Shown: positions 27,032 to 35,156 of the stretch, piece after piece | Numbering within the stretch: position 1 is the stretch's first letter | Layout: every line of letters starts with the position of its first letter | Assembly (NCBI RefSeq): GCF_013410655.1 | Contig: NZ_JACCFP010000001.1 | Location: 2,131,501-2,195,500 of the forward strand | Source of the DNA: Nocardioides thalensis | Lineage (GTDB): Bacteria; Actinomycetota; Actinomycetes; Propionibacteriales; Nocardioidaceae | DNA: 64,000 nucleotides | Direction of reading: 5' to 3' | Notes under the pieces: model-generated | Seen by the model: only the letters and a program-made list of their open reading frames with translations | What the model was told of the DNA's origin: nothing | The model's database searches: none | Translations under genes and position numbers: made by a program

Positions 27032-27563
27032 CGCCGTCGTCGGGCTCGTCCGGGTCGGCGGGCGCCTCGCCGCCCTCCACCGCCACCAGCGTGAGGGTGC
27101 CGTCGTCACCGCTGAGGGTCAGCGTGTCGCCGTCCAGCGAGATCTCGGGGGCGCTGGTCAGGAAGTCGCTGAGCCAGCGCTCCTGGGCCATGACCGCGTC
27201 GCCGCACGCCATCTCGGTGCCGACCAGGCCGCCCTCGACGTCGAGCGTCCCGCCGTCGACCGCGACCTTGCCGCCCAGGCCGTTGCAGCCCGCGCTGGCC
27301 GACAGGTTGGAGTTCTCGAAGCCGACCGTGATCGGGCTGCCCTCGACCAGGGACTGCTTCGCGGAGTCGAGCGCGTCGGGGGTCGACGCCTCGAACGTCA
27401 GGCCCTCCAGGTCGGCCATGCTGACGTCGGCGGCCCCGATGTTCGCACCGCTGTCGTCGGTGGCGCTGTCGGAGTCGGCCCCACCGCACCCAGCGAGCAC
27501 CGAGAGCGCGAGGACCGCGGCGCCGGCAGTGGCGAGGGGGGCCAGGGGAGCGAGCTTGATCAT
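27015..27563 (-). CDS. META-domain lipoprotein
   Basis: A 182-residue exported protein with a lipoprotein signal ending in LSVLAGC (Cys about 26), a short Asp/Ser-rich linker, and a META/HslJ-like domain (about 48-165: LEGLTFEAS, SASAGCNGLGG, ERWLSDFLTSAP, LTLSGDDGTLTLV). HslJ-type domains are linked to envelope stress and heat-shock phenotypes in E. coli; the role here is unknown. The last residues are acidic. It is convergent with and overlaps the dehydrogenase gene. Confidence 0.85.
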   Translation of the reverse strand: MIKLAPLAPLATAGAAVLALSVLAGCGGADSDSATDDSGANIGAADVSMADLEGLTFEASTPDALDSAKQSLVEGSPITVGFENSNLSASAGCNGLGGKVAVDGGTLDVEGGLVGTEMACGDAVMAQERWLSDFLTSAPEISLDGDTLTLSGDDGTLTLVAVEGGEAPADPDEPDDGVSSLN

Positions 27564-27651
27564 GGCGATGAGACGAGTCCTGCCTGGATCGGGTTCCGGG
27601 ATTGGCCATCAAGTTACCGTGTGCCGAACCCCACGAGTGAGGATGAGACCA

Positions 27652-28506
27652 GTGTCGATCGAAGACGGCGTCCGGCCGTTCGAGGAGGGCGTGCGCACCG
27701 ACTTCGAGGGGCGGATGTCCTACGCGGGCTACCTGGACCTGGACCGCCTGCTGTCCGCGCAGCACCCACTGAGCGACCCGGCGCACCACGACGAGCTGCT
27801 GTTCATCATCCAGCACCAGACGACCGAGCTCTGGCTGAAGCTGATCGTCCACGAGCTCCGCGCCGCGCGGGCGTTCCTCGACGACGACGAGCTGTCCCGC
27901 GCGCGCAAGAGCCTGGCGCGGGTCAAGCACATCCTCCACTCGATGACCGACCAGTGGTCGGTGCTGGCGACCCTCACGCCCAGTGAGTACGCCGAGTTCC
28001 GCGGCGTGCTGGGCTCGTCGTCCGGCTTCCAGTCCGCCCAGTACCGCGCGGTCGAGTTCCTGCTCGGCAACAAGCACGGCCGGATGCTCGAGGTGTTCCG
28101 CTCGGACGCGAAGGCCCACGCCCTGCTGTCCGAGCTGCTCGACAGCCCGACCGTCTACGACGCGTTCCTCCGGCTGGTCGCGCGGCGCGGCCTCGCCGTC
28201 CCGGCGGAGGTGCTCGAGCGCGATGTGAGCGCGGCCTGGGTCGAGCACCCGGAGCTGGTGCAGGTCTTCCGGGAGGTCTACTCCGACACCACCACGCACT
28301 GGGAGCTCTACGAGACGTCCGAGGACCTCGTCGACCTCGAGGACGCGTTCCAGCTGTGGCGGTTCCGGCACCTGCGCACGGTGCAGCGCACGATCGGGTT
28401 CAAGACCGGCACCGGCGGCTCCTCCGGCGTGGCCTTCCTCCGGCGTGCGCTCGACCTGACGTTCTTTCCCGAGCTGATCTCGGTGCGGACCGAGATCGGC
28501 GCCTGA
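27652..28506 (+). CDS. kynA: Tryptophan 2,3-dioxygenase
   Basis: A 284-residue haem enzyme that opens the indole ring of tryptophan to N-formylkynurenine. MSYAGYLDLDRLLSAQHP, LLFIIQHQTTELWLK (with substrate-contacting residues) and LRTVQRTIGFKTGTGGSSG (substrate loop) are characteristic, and the proximal haem His should be in FRHLRTVQRTIG. The GTG at 27652 is preferred because GAGGA lies about nine bases before it; an ATG at 27643 is too close to that site. It is 25 bp before kynU. Confidence 0.93.
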   Translation: MSIEDGVRPFEEGVRTDFEGRMSYAGYLDLDRLLSAQHPLSDPAHHDELLFIIQHQTTELWLKLIVHELRAARAFLDDDELSRARKSLARVKHILHSMTDQWSVLATLTPSEYAEFRGVLGSSSGFQSAQYRAVEFLLGNKHGRMLEVFRSDAKAHALLSELLDSPTVYDAFLRLVARRGLAVPAEVLERDVSAAWVEHPELVQVFREVYSDTTTHWELYETSEDLVDLEDAFQLWRFRHLRTVQRTIGFKTGTGGSSGVAFLRRALDLTFFPELISVRTEIGA

Positions 28507-28531
28507 GACGACCCACGACCGAGGAGCAACG

Positions 28532-29761
28532 ATGTCCGACCTGGGACGCCGGGCCGAGGAGCTCGACGCGGCCGATCCGCTGGCGGCGTACCGCGACGCG
28601 TTCGTCACCACGCCCGGCGTGGTCGCCTACCTCGACGGAAACTCGCTGGGCCGCCCTCTCCGCGCCACCGGCGAGCGGCTCGCCCGGTTCGTGGCGGAGG
28701 ACTGGGGCGACCGGCTGATCCGGCACTGGGACGAGGGCTGGATGGACGCGCCCACCGAGCTGGGTGACCTGCTCGCGCGCACCACGCTCGGCGCGGCGCC
28801 CGGCCAGACGGTCGTGGCGGACTCGACCACGGTGCTGCTCTACAAGCTGGTCCGTGCGGCGGTCGACGCGCGGCCCGGCCGCGGCGAGATCGTCGTCGAC
28901 ACCGGCAACTTCCCGACCGACCGGTTCGTCGCGGAGGGCGTCGCGGCCGAGCGCGGGCTGACCCTCCGATGGATCGACCCGGACCCGCTCGCGGGCGTCA
29001 CCGTCGACGACGTGCGCGCGGTCGTCGGGCCCGGCACGGCGCTCGTGCTGCTCAGCCACGTCGCCTACCGCTCCGGAGCGATCGCCGACCTGCGCGCGAT
29101 CACCGACGTCGTGCACGAGGCCGGCGCACTGGTCCTGTGGGACCTCTGCCACTCCGTCGGAGCCCTCGAGCTGGGCCTCGACGACGACGGCGTGGACCTC
29201 GCCGTGGGCTGCACCTACAAGTACCTCAACGGCGGGCCGGGCGCCCCGGCGTTCGCCTACGTCGCCGAGGCGCTCCAACCGAGCCTCCACCAGCCGATCC
29301 AGGGGTGGATGGGAGCGGCCGACCCGTTCGCGATGGGGCCCCGCTACGAGCCGGCGAAGGGGATCCGCCAGCTGGTGAGCGGCACGCCGCCGATCGTCGG
29401 GATGCTCCCGGTGCGCGACATGCTCGCCCTGATCGGCGAGGCCGGGATGCCGGCGCTCCGGCGCAAGTCCGAGGCGCTGACGGCGTACGCCGTCGAGGTC
29501 GCCGACGAGCTGCTGCTGCCGCTCGGTGCCCGACTCGCGTCACCGAGGGAGCCGGCGGCGCGGGGCAGCCACATCACGCTCGACCACGCCGACTTCCAGC
29601 GCGCGACGGCCGAGCTGTGGCGGCGTGGCGTGATTCCGGACTTCCGGCCTCCGGACGGGCTGCGGATCGGGCTGTCCCCGCTGAGCACCGGCTTCGCCGA
29701 GGTCCTCGCCGGGCTGACGGCCGTGCGCGAGGTGCTGGAGGGTGGGTCGCGGGGCGACTAG
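28532..29761 (+). CDS. kynU: Kynureninase
   Basis: A 409-residue PLP enzyme that cleaves kynurenine to anthranilate and alanine. VAYLDGNSLGRP, ADSTTVLLYKLVRAAVDARPG and VLWDLCHSVGALEL precede the PLP lysine in CTYKYLNGGPG (about residue 231). GAGGAGC lies eight bases upstream of the ATG. With kynA it gives two of the three steps from tryptophan to anthranilate; the formamidase gene is not in this window. Confidence 0.94.
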   Translation: MSDLGRRAEELDAADPLAAYRDAFVTTPGVVAYLDGNSLGRPLRATGERLARFVAEDWGDRLIRHWDEGWMDAPTELGDLLARTTLGAAPGQTVVADSTTVLLYKLVRAAVDARPGRGEIVVDTGNFPTDRFVAEGVAAERGLTLRWIDPDPLAGVTVDDVRAVVGPGTALVLLSHVAYRSGAIADLRAITDVVHEAGALVLWDLCHSVGALELGLDDDGVDLAVGCTYKYLNGGPGAPAFAYVAEALQPSLHQPIQGWMGAADPFAMGPRYEPAKGIRQLVSGTPPIVGMLPVRDMLALIGEAGMPALRRKSEALTAYAVEVADELLLPLGARLASPREPAARGSHITLDHADFQRATAELWRRGVIPDFRPPDGLRIGLSPLSTGFAEVLAGLTAVREVLEGGSRGD

Positions 29762-29765
29762 CGGC

Positions 29766-29912
29766 TCACGCGGCCCGCATGCCCGGCAGGACGACGGGCG
29801 GGCAGTCGCACGTGTCGCTGCACGCGAGGAACGTGTGCACCTCGTGGCCGCAGTGCTGGCAGGGCAGGTCGTGCGACAGGTGCGCCCTGGTCGTGGTGGT
29901 GGTCTCCCACAT
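29766..29912 (-). CDS. Cys/His-rich mini-protein (copy A)
   Basis: A 48-residue protein starting MWETTTTTRAHLSHD and carrying PCQHCGHEVHTFLAC, then TCDC. The frame stays open 35 codons upstream, but the ATG at 29912 has a strong GGAGG nine bases before it. Four or more Cys and three His suggest a metal-binding knuckle. I know no function. It is a clear paralogue of the mini-protein at 32978-33106, and the two bracket a pair of FAD enzymes on the same strand. Confidence 0.8.
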   Translation of the reverse strand: MWETTTTTRAHLSHDLPCQHCGHEVHTFLACSDTCDCPPVVLPGMRAA

Positions 29913-30041
29913 CGTCGTCACCTCCTTCGGTCCGTTGGTCGGCTCTGCTGGTCCGACGTTGGGAAGCTGGGGAGTGTGACCGCCAGCGCCGCCGGATCTC
30001 ATCGTTGTAGATGCCATCGGCGGCCGTTTTGTTCTTCTGAG

Positions 30042-31412
30042 CTAGAGAAGGGCGCCGGGGTTGAGGATCCCGTCCGGGTCGAGCGCGGCCTTGATGCGCC
30101 GGTTGAGCGCTAGGGCGTCCGGGCCGAGGTAGTCGCCCAGCCACGGCCGCTTCAGCCTCCCGACGCCGTGCTCGCCGGTGATCGTGCCGCCGAGCCCGAT
30201 GGCCAGCCGCATGATCTCGTCGTACGCCGCCTCCGCCCTCGCCGTGTGTGCCGCATCGGTGGGGTCGAACACCACCAGCGGGTGCGTGTTGCCGTCGCCG
30301 GCGTGCGCGATCACCGGGATCTCGACCTCGCGCTCCGCGGCGATCCGCGCGATCCCGTCGACCAACGCGCCCAGCTGGGGCACCGGCACGCCGACGTCCT
30401 CGAGCAGCAGCGATCCGCGACGCTCGACGGCCGGGATCACCATCCGGCGCGCGGCGACGAACGAGGCACCCTCGGCCGGGTCGTCGGTGGCGAACACCTC
30501 GGACGCCCCGTTCTGCTCGCAGGTCGCGGCGATGCGGGCGACCTCCTCCGCCGCCGTCGAGGGCGACTCGTCGGACTGGATGACCAGCAGCGCCTCGGCG
30601 TCGCGGTCCAGCCCCATCCGGGCGTGGTCCTCGACGGCGTTGATCGATGCGCGGTCCATGAGCTCGAGCATCGAGGGGCGCATCGCCCGGGTGACCGCGA
30701 CGACGGTCGACGTGGCCGCGGCGAGACTCGGGAACGAGGCCACGAGCGTGTGCGGCGGCCGCGGCTGCGGGAGCAGGCGCAGCACGACGCGCGTGATGAC
30801 GCCGAGCGTGCCCTCGCTCCCGACGAAGAGCTTCGTCAACGACAGGCCGGCGACGTCCTTCAGCCGCGGGCCGCCGAGCTCGACAGCGGTCCCGTCGGCG
30901 AGGACGACGGTCAGGCCGAGCACGTAGTCGGTCGTCACGCCGTACTTCACGCAGCAGAGGCCGCCGGCGTTCGTCGCGATGTTGCCACCGATCGAGCAGA
31001 TCTCGTAGGACGAGGGGTCCGGGGGATACCAGAGGCCGTGCTCGGCGACCGCGCCCTTGACCTCGGCGTTGAGCAGGCCCGGCTCGACGACGCACGTTCG
31101 GGTCGCCGGGTCCACCTCGATCCGGCGCATCCGCTCCGTGGAGAGCACGATGCAGCCCTCGACGGCGGACGCCCCGCCGGACAGGCCGGTGCCGGCGCCG
31201 CGGGGTACGACGGGCACGTGGTGCGCGGCGGCGTACCGCATCACGGCCTGGACGTCCTCGGTACTGGTCGCCCGCACGACCGCGAGGGGCACGCCGGCAC
31301 CCGGGTCGCGGGCACGGTCCCAGCGGTAGCCGGCCATGCCGTCGGGGTCGGTGATCACGCAACCCGGGGGCAGCGCCTCGATCAGTTCCGCGAGCTCGGT
31401 GGTGCCCGTCAC
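30042..31412 (-). CDS. FAD-linked oxidase (GlcD/D-lactate dehydrogenase type)
   Basis: A 456-residue VAO/PCMH-family flavoenzyme oxidising a 2-hydroxy acid such as glycolate or lactate. The N-terminal FAD domain shows VVPRGAGTGLSGGA and SIGGNIATNAGGLCCVKYG; the C-terminal domain ends with GEHGVGRLKRPWL and DPDGILNPG. The GTG at 31412 lies four bases after the stop of the preceding FAD dehydrogenase, so the two are co-transcribed. The electron acceptor and the exact acid are unknown. Confidence 0.9.
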   Translation of the reverse strand: MTGTTELAELIEALPPGCVITDPDGMAGYRWDRARDPGAGVPLAVVRATSTEDVQAVMRYAAAHHVPVVPRGAGTGLSGGASAVEGCIVLSTERMRRIEVDPATRTCVVEPGLLNAEVKGAVAEHGLWYPPDPSSYEICSIGGNIATNAGGLCCVKYGVTTDYVLGLTVVLADGTAVELGGPRLKDVAGLSLTKLFVGSEGTLGVITRVVLRLLPQPRPPHTLVASFPSLAAATSTVVAVTRAMRPSMLELMDRASINAVEDHARMGLDRDAEALLVIQSDESPSTAAEEVARIAATCEQNGASEVFATDDPAEGASFVAARRMVIPAVERRGSLLLEDVGVPVPQLGALVDGIARIAAEREVEIPVIAHAGDGNTHPLVVFDPTDAAHTARAEAAYDEIMRLAIGLGGTITGEHGVGRLKRPWLGDYLGPDALALNRRIKAALDPDGILNPGALL

Positions 31413-31416
31413 CCCG

Positions 31417-32958
31417 TCACGATCTCATGTCGCGCACCGCGAGCGAGGCGAACGTCATGGCCGCGCCGAGCGGCGCGCCGGGCCCGGGGTAGGCGGACCC
31501 GAACACGGACGCGGTCGAGTTGCTCGCCGCGTAGAGACCGGGGATGGGGGAGCCGTCGTCGTCGACCACCCTGCCGGACGCGTCGGTGACCAGGCCGCCC
31601 TTGGTGCCCAGGTCGGACAGCACGAACCGCGCGGCATAGAACGGCGGCCGGTCGACGGGCACGAGCGCCTTGTTGGGGCTGCCCGAGCCGGCGAAGAACG
31701 TGTCGTACTCGTCGTCGCCGCGGCGGAAGTCGTCGTCGGTGCCGGCGGCCGCGAACCGGTTGAAGCGCTCGACGGTGGCCGTGAGCGCTGCGGCGTCCAG
31801 GCCCGCGGCCTCTGCGAGGCCCTCGACCGTGTCGGCCCGCACCCAGGTGCCCGCTGCCAGGTGGTCGGACGCCTCGCCCTCGGGCATCGCGATCGCCGGG
31901 AGGCGGCCGCCCTCCCGGTCGTCGAACACGAACCAGGACGGGATCCGCTCCGGGGCCGCGGCCATCAGCCGGCCGAACCGGTCGTAGGGCAGGCACTCGT
32001 TGCCGTAGCGCCGCGCGTGCTGGTCGACCATCAGACCGCCGCGGAAGCCGAGCGTGAACGAGCCGCTCCCGTCGGGATGCTCGAGGCCGGGGCAGAACCA
32101 GCCCTCGCCGGAGTAGTCGGTCGCGGCGCCGACCGCGACGGCGGCGTCGATCACCTCACCGGTGTTGGTGCCGCGCGGCGCCATCGTCCACTCCGCCCGC
32201 CCCGGTGTGCCGCGCTGCTTGCGGCGCTCGGCGCTGCCCTCGAAGCCGCCCGCCGCCACCAGGACGCCGCGGATGGCGCGGACCTCGACCGGCCCGTCGG
32301 GGCCGTGGGCCCGCACTCGGTCGACGCGTCGGTCGGCGTTGCGAGCGAGGCCCGTGACGTGGTGGCCCGTCGCGATCGTGCCGCCCTCGCGCACGACGAT
32401 CGCCGCGAGACGTGCGATCAGCGCCTGGCCACCGGACAGCGTCGACCGGCCGGGAGCGCCGACCCGGTCGCGCTCGACCGGTGGGCGCACCAGAGCCGCG
32501 ACGGCGGGGTCGAGCTCGTCACGACGGATCGGCACCGGCTGGATCGAGCGCCCCATCGGCACCCGGCCGGGCGCGTCGTAGTACTCCGAGAACGGGATCC
32601 ACTCGAAGTCCATGAGCGGGTCGGCCTCGAGCTCGGCGACCAGCTCGGGCGCGTGCGCCAGCAGAGCCTCGACCTTCGCGGGGTCGGGATGGTCGAGCAC
32701 CGCGCCGAGATAGCTGCGCGCGCCCTCCGTCGAGTCGGGCAGGCCGGCTCGCTGCTGCACGGCGCTGCCGGGGAGCCAGCAGGCGCCGCCCGAGTAGGCG
32801 GACGTGCCACCGATCAGTGGCGTCCGCTCGAGGACGAGGGTGCGGAGCCCGGCCCTGGCGGCGAGCGCGGCGCCGGTGAGGGCTCCGCCACCGGACCCGA
32901 CGACGACGACGTCGTAGTCCGGCTCGAGCGGCGAGGGAGGAGTCTGCGCCTCGGTCAC
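31417..32958 (-). CDS. FAD-binding dehydrogenase (3-ketosteroid dehydrogenase-like)
   Basis: A 513-residue flavoprotein of the fumarate reductase/KstD superfamily. DVVVVGSGGGALTGAALAAR and LIGGTSAYSGGACWLPG at the N-terminus, and LYAASNSTASVFGSAYPGPG with PLGAAMTFASLAV at the C-terminus, match the steroid 1-dehydrogenase type. The substrate need not be a steroid. The GTG at 32958 is used; the frame runs on upstream without a better start. It lies 19 bp after mini-protein copy B. Confidence 0.87.
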   Translation of the reverse strand: MTEAQTPPSPLEPDYDVVVVGSGGGALTGAALAARAGLRTLVLERTPLIGGTSAYSGGACWLPGSAVQQRAGLPDSTEGARSYLGAVLDHPDPAKVEALLAHAPELVAELEADPLMDFEWIPFSEYYDAPGRVPMGRSIQPVPIRRDELDPAVAALVRPPVERDRVGAPGRSTLSGGQALIARLAAIVVREGGTIATGHHVTGLARNADRRVDRVRAHGPDGPVEVRAIRGVLVAAGGFEGSAERRKQRGTPGRAEWTMAPRGTNTGEVIDAAVAVGAATDYSGEGWFCPGLEHPDGSGSFTLGFRGGLMVDQHARRYGNECLPYDRFGRLMAAAPERIPSWFVFDDREGGRLPAIAMPEGEASDHLAAGTWVRADTVEGLAEAAGLDAAALTATVERFNRFAAAGTDDDFRRGDDEYDTFFAGSGSPNKALVPVDRPPFYAARFVLSDLGTKGGLVTDASGRVVDDDGSPIPGLYAASNSTASVFGSAYPGPGAPLGAAMTFASLAVRDMRS

Positions 32959-32977
32959 GCCCGAACTGTAACGCGTT

Positions 32978-33106
32978 CTACCTGTCGTTCCCGGCCGCAC
33001 ACCCACAGTTGCGGTCACACGGGAGGTAGTGGTGCAGCGCGTGGCCGCAGTAGGGGCACGGGCGGTCGTGCGTCAGGTGCTCGGTCTTCTCGGCGGTGTC
33101 CCACAT
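32978..33106 (-). CDS. Cys/His-rich mini-protein (copy B)
   Basis: A 42-residue protein starting MWDTAEKTEHLTHD and carrying PCPYCGHALHHYLPC, then NCGC. It aligns along its length with the mini-protein at 29766-29912: MW-acid-T, LxHDxPCxxCGHxxHxxLxC, then CxC. That conservation in two short frames is the evidence that it is real; no strong Shine-Dalgarno is seen. It is the first of four minus-strand genes ending with its paralogue. Metal binding is likely; function unknown. Confidence 0.75.
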   Translation of the reverse strand: MWDTAEKTEHLTHDRPCPYCGHALHHYLPCDRNCGCAAGNDR

Positions 33107-33238
33107 GGCTTCGGCTTTCGGTGTCGTCCCTGTGGTTCCACGCTAGGACGGAGCATGGACAGTCGTGGCCGGAACGAGCGACAACCATCCGAAGAGCCCA
33201 CCGGTCTAGTCAGATCGGGCCAGGTTCGACGATGTTCT

Positions 33239-33249
33239 GCAAATTTTGC
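33239..33249. promoter_or_regulatory. Palindrome GCAAA-T-TTTGC upstream of the HTH-TPR gene
   Basis: An AT-rich 11-bp perfect dyad lies 23 bp before a TACGCT box and 36 bp before the GTG start. It would suit an operator for the regulator itself; that is inference from position. Confidence 0.4.
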
Positions 33250-33271
33250 GTTCGTTCCGACCTATTTGCCA

Positions 33272-33277
33272 TACGCT
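33272..33277 (+). promoter_or_regulatory. -10 box TACGCT before the HTH-TPR regulator
   Basis: TACGCT ends eight bases before the GTG at 33286. There is no purine-rich ribosome site, so a leaderless transcript is possible. Confidence 0.35.
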
Positions 33278-33285
33278 CACGCGCG

Positions 33286-34662
33286 GTGAGTCAAGTCGAC
33301 ACGCGGCATGGGGAAATTCTGAGGACGATCGACCCGGTCGTCCTCGGTTCCCGGGTGCGCGCCGCACGGGTCGCCCGCGGCTGGCGCCAGTCGGAGCTCG
33401 CCGAGGGCCTGCTCTCCGTGGCCTACCTGTCCCGGATCGAGACCGGCGCGCGCCGGCCCACCTTCAACGTGCTGGTCGCCATCGCCGAGCGCCTCGGGCT
33501 CACCGCCGAGGAGATGCTGTACGGCGCGTCCGCCGACGACCTCGCGGAGATCAACCTGGGGCTCAGCTATGCCGAGCTGGCGCTGGAGAACGGCGAGCCG
33601 CTCGACGCCGAGCACCAGGCGCGGCAGTACCTCAATCGGGCCCACGACGCCTCGCTGTCCGACTTGGCCGAGCGGGGCCGGTTCCTGGTCGCGCGCGCGA
33701 TGGAGGCCCAGGGGCAGCTCGACGAGGCGATCACGGAGTACGAGTCCGTCCTCGAGCAGGCCACGGGCGTCGCAGCGATCCGCTGTGGCATCGCGCTGGT
33801 CCGCTGCTACCGGAACGCGGGGGACGTGGGCTTGGCCATCGAGCTCGGCGACCGCCTGCAGCCTCGTGTCGTCGCCGAGGGACTTGAGCAGACCGACGAG
33901 GCGGTCCAGCTCGCGATGACAGTTGCGTCGGCATACGGGCAGCGCGGGGACCTCAGCCGCGCCGCGCGCATCTGCACGGAGGCGATCAAGGTGGCCGAGC
34001 GGGCGGCGTCCCCGGTCGCGCGAAGCTCGGCCTATTGGAACGCGAGCGTCATCTCGTCCGAACGAGGAGACACCCAATCGGCCGTTGCCCTCGCGAGCCG
34101 TGCTCTGGCGCTCCTGGGCGAGGGCGAGGACACACGGAACCTCGCCCGCCTTCGGCTGCACCTCGGGCGGATGCAGCTCGAGCTCGAGGGGGATGACCTC
34201 TCCGAGACGCTCGCACAGATCAAGCGCGGCAGCGAAGAGCTGAAGGGGACAAGCGCCAGCAGGTGGGAGGTCCTCCAGGGAGAACTGGTGCTGGCCCGCG
34301 CACTCCTCGTCGACGGTCGGCCGACCGAGGCGCTCGCGATCGCGGTCGAGGCGCGCGGCGCCGACTCAGCTGAGGCGTCCTTCGAAGATGCCGAAGCCTG
34401 CATCATCGAGGGGGAGGCCAACGAGGCGTTGGGCAGGCGTGATGAAGCAGTCGCCGCCTACCATCGCGCCGCGGAGACTCTGACGAGCCTGGGCGAAGCC
34501 GACCGGTGGATCGCGCAGGCCTGGTACGAGTTGGCCGAGCTCTTCGATGGAGTCGGCGAGTTCAAGGCGTCGCACGCCGCCCTCCGTGCCGCAGCGACGG
34601 CGAGCGGGTTGAAGATGCGCCGTCGTGCCGGGGCCGCGAGCCCCGTCACGACGTCCGCTTGA
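33286..34662 (+). CDS. HTH (XRE)-TPR transcription regulator
   Basis: A 458-residue protein with an XRE HTH at about 24-80 (RVRAARVARGWRQSELAEGL, then SVAYLSRIETGARRPTFNVL) followed by some nine helical pairs that look like TPR repeats (about 90-450). The order, HTH then TPR, is that of RRNPP peptide-sensing regulators such as PlcR and of related actinobacterial proteins. The GTG at 33286 is chosen for its promoter-like box. Five bases after its stop ends a convergent gene for a short exported peptide, a possible ligand. Confidence 0.85.
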   Translation: MSQVDTRHGEILRTIDPVVLGSRVRAARVARGWRQSELAEGLLSVAYLSRIETGARRPTFNVLVAIAERLGLTAEEMLYGASADDLAEINLGLSYAELALENGEPLDAEHQARQYLNRAHDASLSDLAERGRFLVARAMEAQGQLDEAITEYESVLEQATGVAAIRCGIALVRCYRNAGDVGLAIELGDRLQPRVVAEGLEQTDEAVQLAMTVASAYGQRGDLSRAARICTEAIKVAERAASPVARSSAYWNASVISSERGDTQSAVALASRALALLGEGEDTRNLARLRLHLGRMQLELEGDDLSETLAQIKRGSEELKGTSASRWEVLQGELVLARALLVDGRPTEALAIAVEARGADSAEASFEDAEACIIEGEANEALGRRDEAVAAYHRAAETLTSLGEADRWIAQAWYELAELFDGVGEFKASHAALRAAATASGLKMRRRAGAASPVTTSA

Positions 34663-34667
34663 TCAGC

Positions 34668-34799
34668 TCAGCAGCACCAGATCGGCCGCGCCGACGGCTG
34701 CACCGTGCGCCCGGCGTCGGCAGGCGCGGCGGAGCCGACCACCAGCAGGGCGGCGACGGCAACGGCGGTGGCGGCGAGCGACTTGCGAATCGAGTTCAT
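34668..34799 (-). CDS. 43-residue exported peptide ending in Trp-Cys-Cys
   Basis: An ATG at 34799, with GGAGGAA seven bases upstream, opens 43 codons: a Lys/Arg-containing start (MNSIRKSL), a hydrophobic core (AATAVAVAALLVVGSAA) and a signal-peptidase site PADA before G30. The predicted product is GRTVQPSARPIWCC. The C-terminal Cys pair could form a disulphide or be modified. The gene is convergent with the HTH-TPR regulator, suggesting a signal-receptor pair. Gene reality rests on the ribosome site and the clean signal peptide. Confidence 0.65.
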   Translation of the reverse strand: MNSIRKSLAATAVAVAALLVVGSAAPADAGRTVQPSARPIWCC

Positions 34800-35005
34800 G
34801 GGGGTTCCTCCGGTGTGGGGCTCTGCGTGATCGAGACTTGACGAGAATTTGCCAGGATCTTGTCATATCTAGGTAATCGATTGGGGGCTTGATCGGCAAG
34901 CATCTTTGGGACAAGATTCATGCGAGAAGTCGCCGGGGAGAGCCACGGCATCGGGCGCCGTGCCCGCGCGATTTCGATTTCGGGCGCACGCTCGAGTCGC
35001 TCGTT

Positions 35006-35040
35006 CTGTTGCGGTCCCACCCCGTGAGGGACCGCAACAG
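35006..35040. terminator. 13-bp perfect hairpin, 9-nt loop
   Basis: CTGTTGCGGTCCC and its exact reverse complement GGGACCGCAACAG enclose nine bases. No T tract follows on either strand. It could end a short plus-strand transcript starting near 34875, insulate the sigma operon from the minus-strand peptide gene, or be part of a small RNA. Confidence 0.5.
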
Positions 35041-35115
35041 GGCGGTGGCCCGTGGGTATCGGGGCCGGCGACGAGCGGATCGGGCGGCTTTCACGCACTA
35101 CAGGTGCGGATTCCG

Positions 35116-35132
35116 GATGGATCTGATCCATC
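35116..35132. promoter_or_regulatory. Operator-like dyad GATGGATC-T-GATCCATC
   Basis: An 8-bp perfect inverted repeat with a one-base centre lies 25 bp upstream of the -35 box of the sigma operon, followed by palindrome CGAATTCG. The position fits an activator or repressor site, perhaps for the HTH-TPR regulator next door. Confidence 0.45.
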
Positions 35133-35156
35133 GTCGGACGAATTCGTGAAAGTTTG

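Noticed and set aside
34663..34914. 83-codon minus-strand frame overlapping the exported-peptide gene
   Set aside because: Different frame from the peptide gene, no start signal, Arg-rich; the frame with GGAGGAA and a signal peptide is preferred.
34889..35149. 86-codon plus-strand frame in the gap before the sigma operon
   Set aside because: No ribosome-binding site, Arg-rich shadow composition, and it runs through the 13-bp hairpin and the operator-like dyad.
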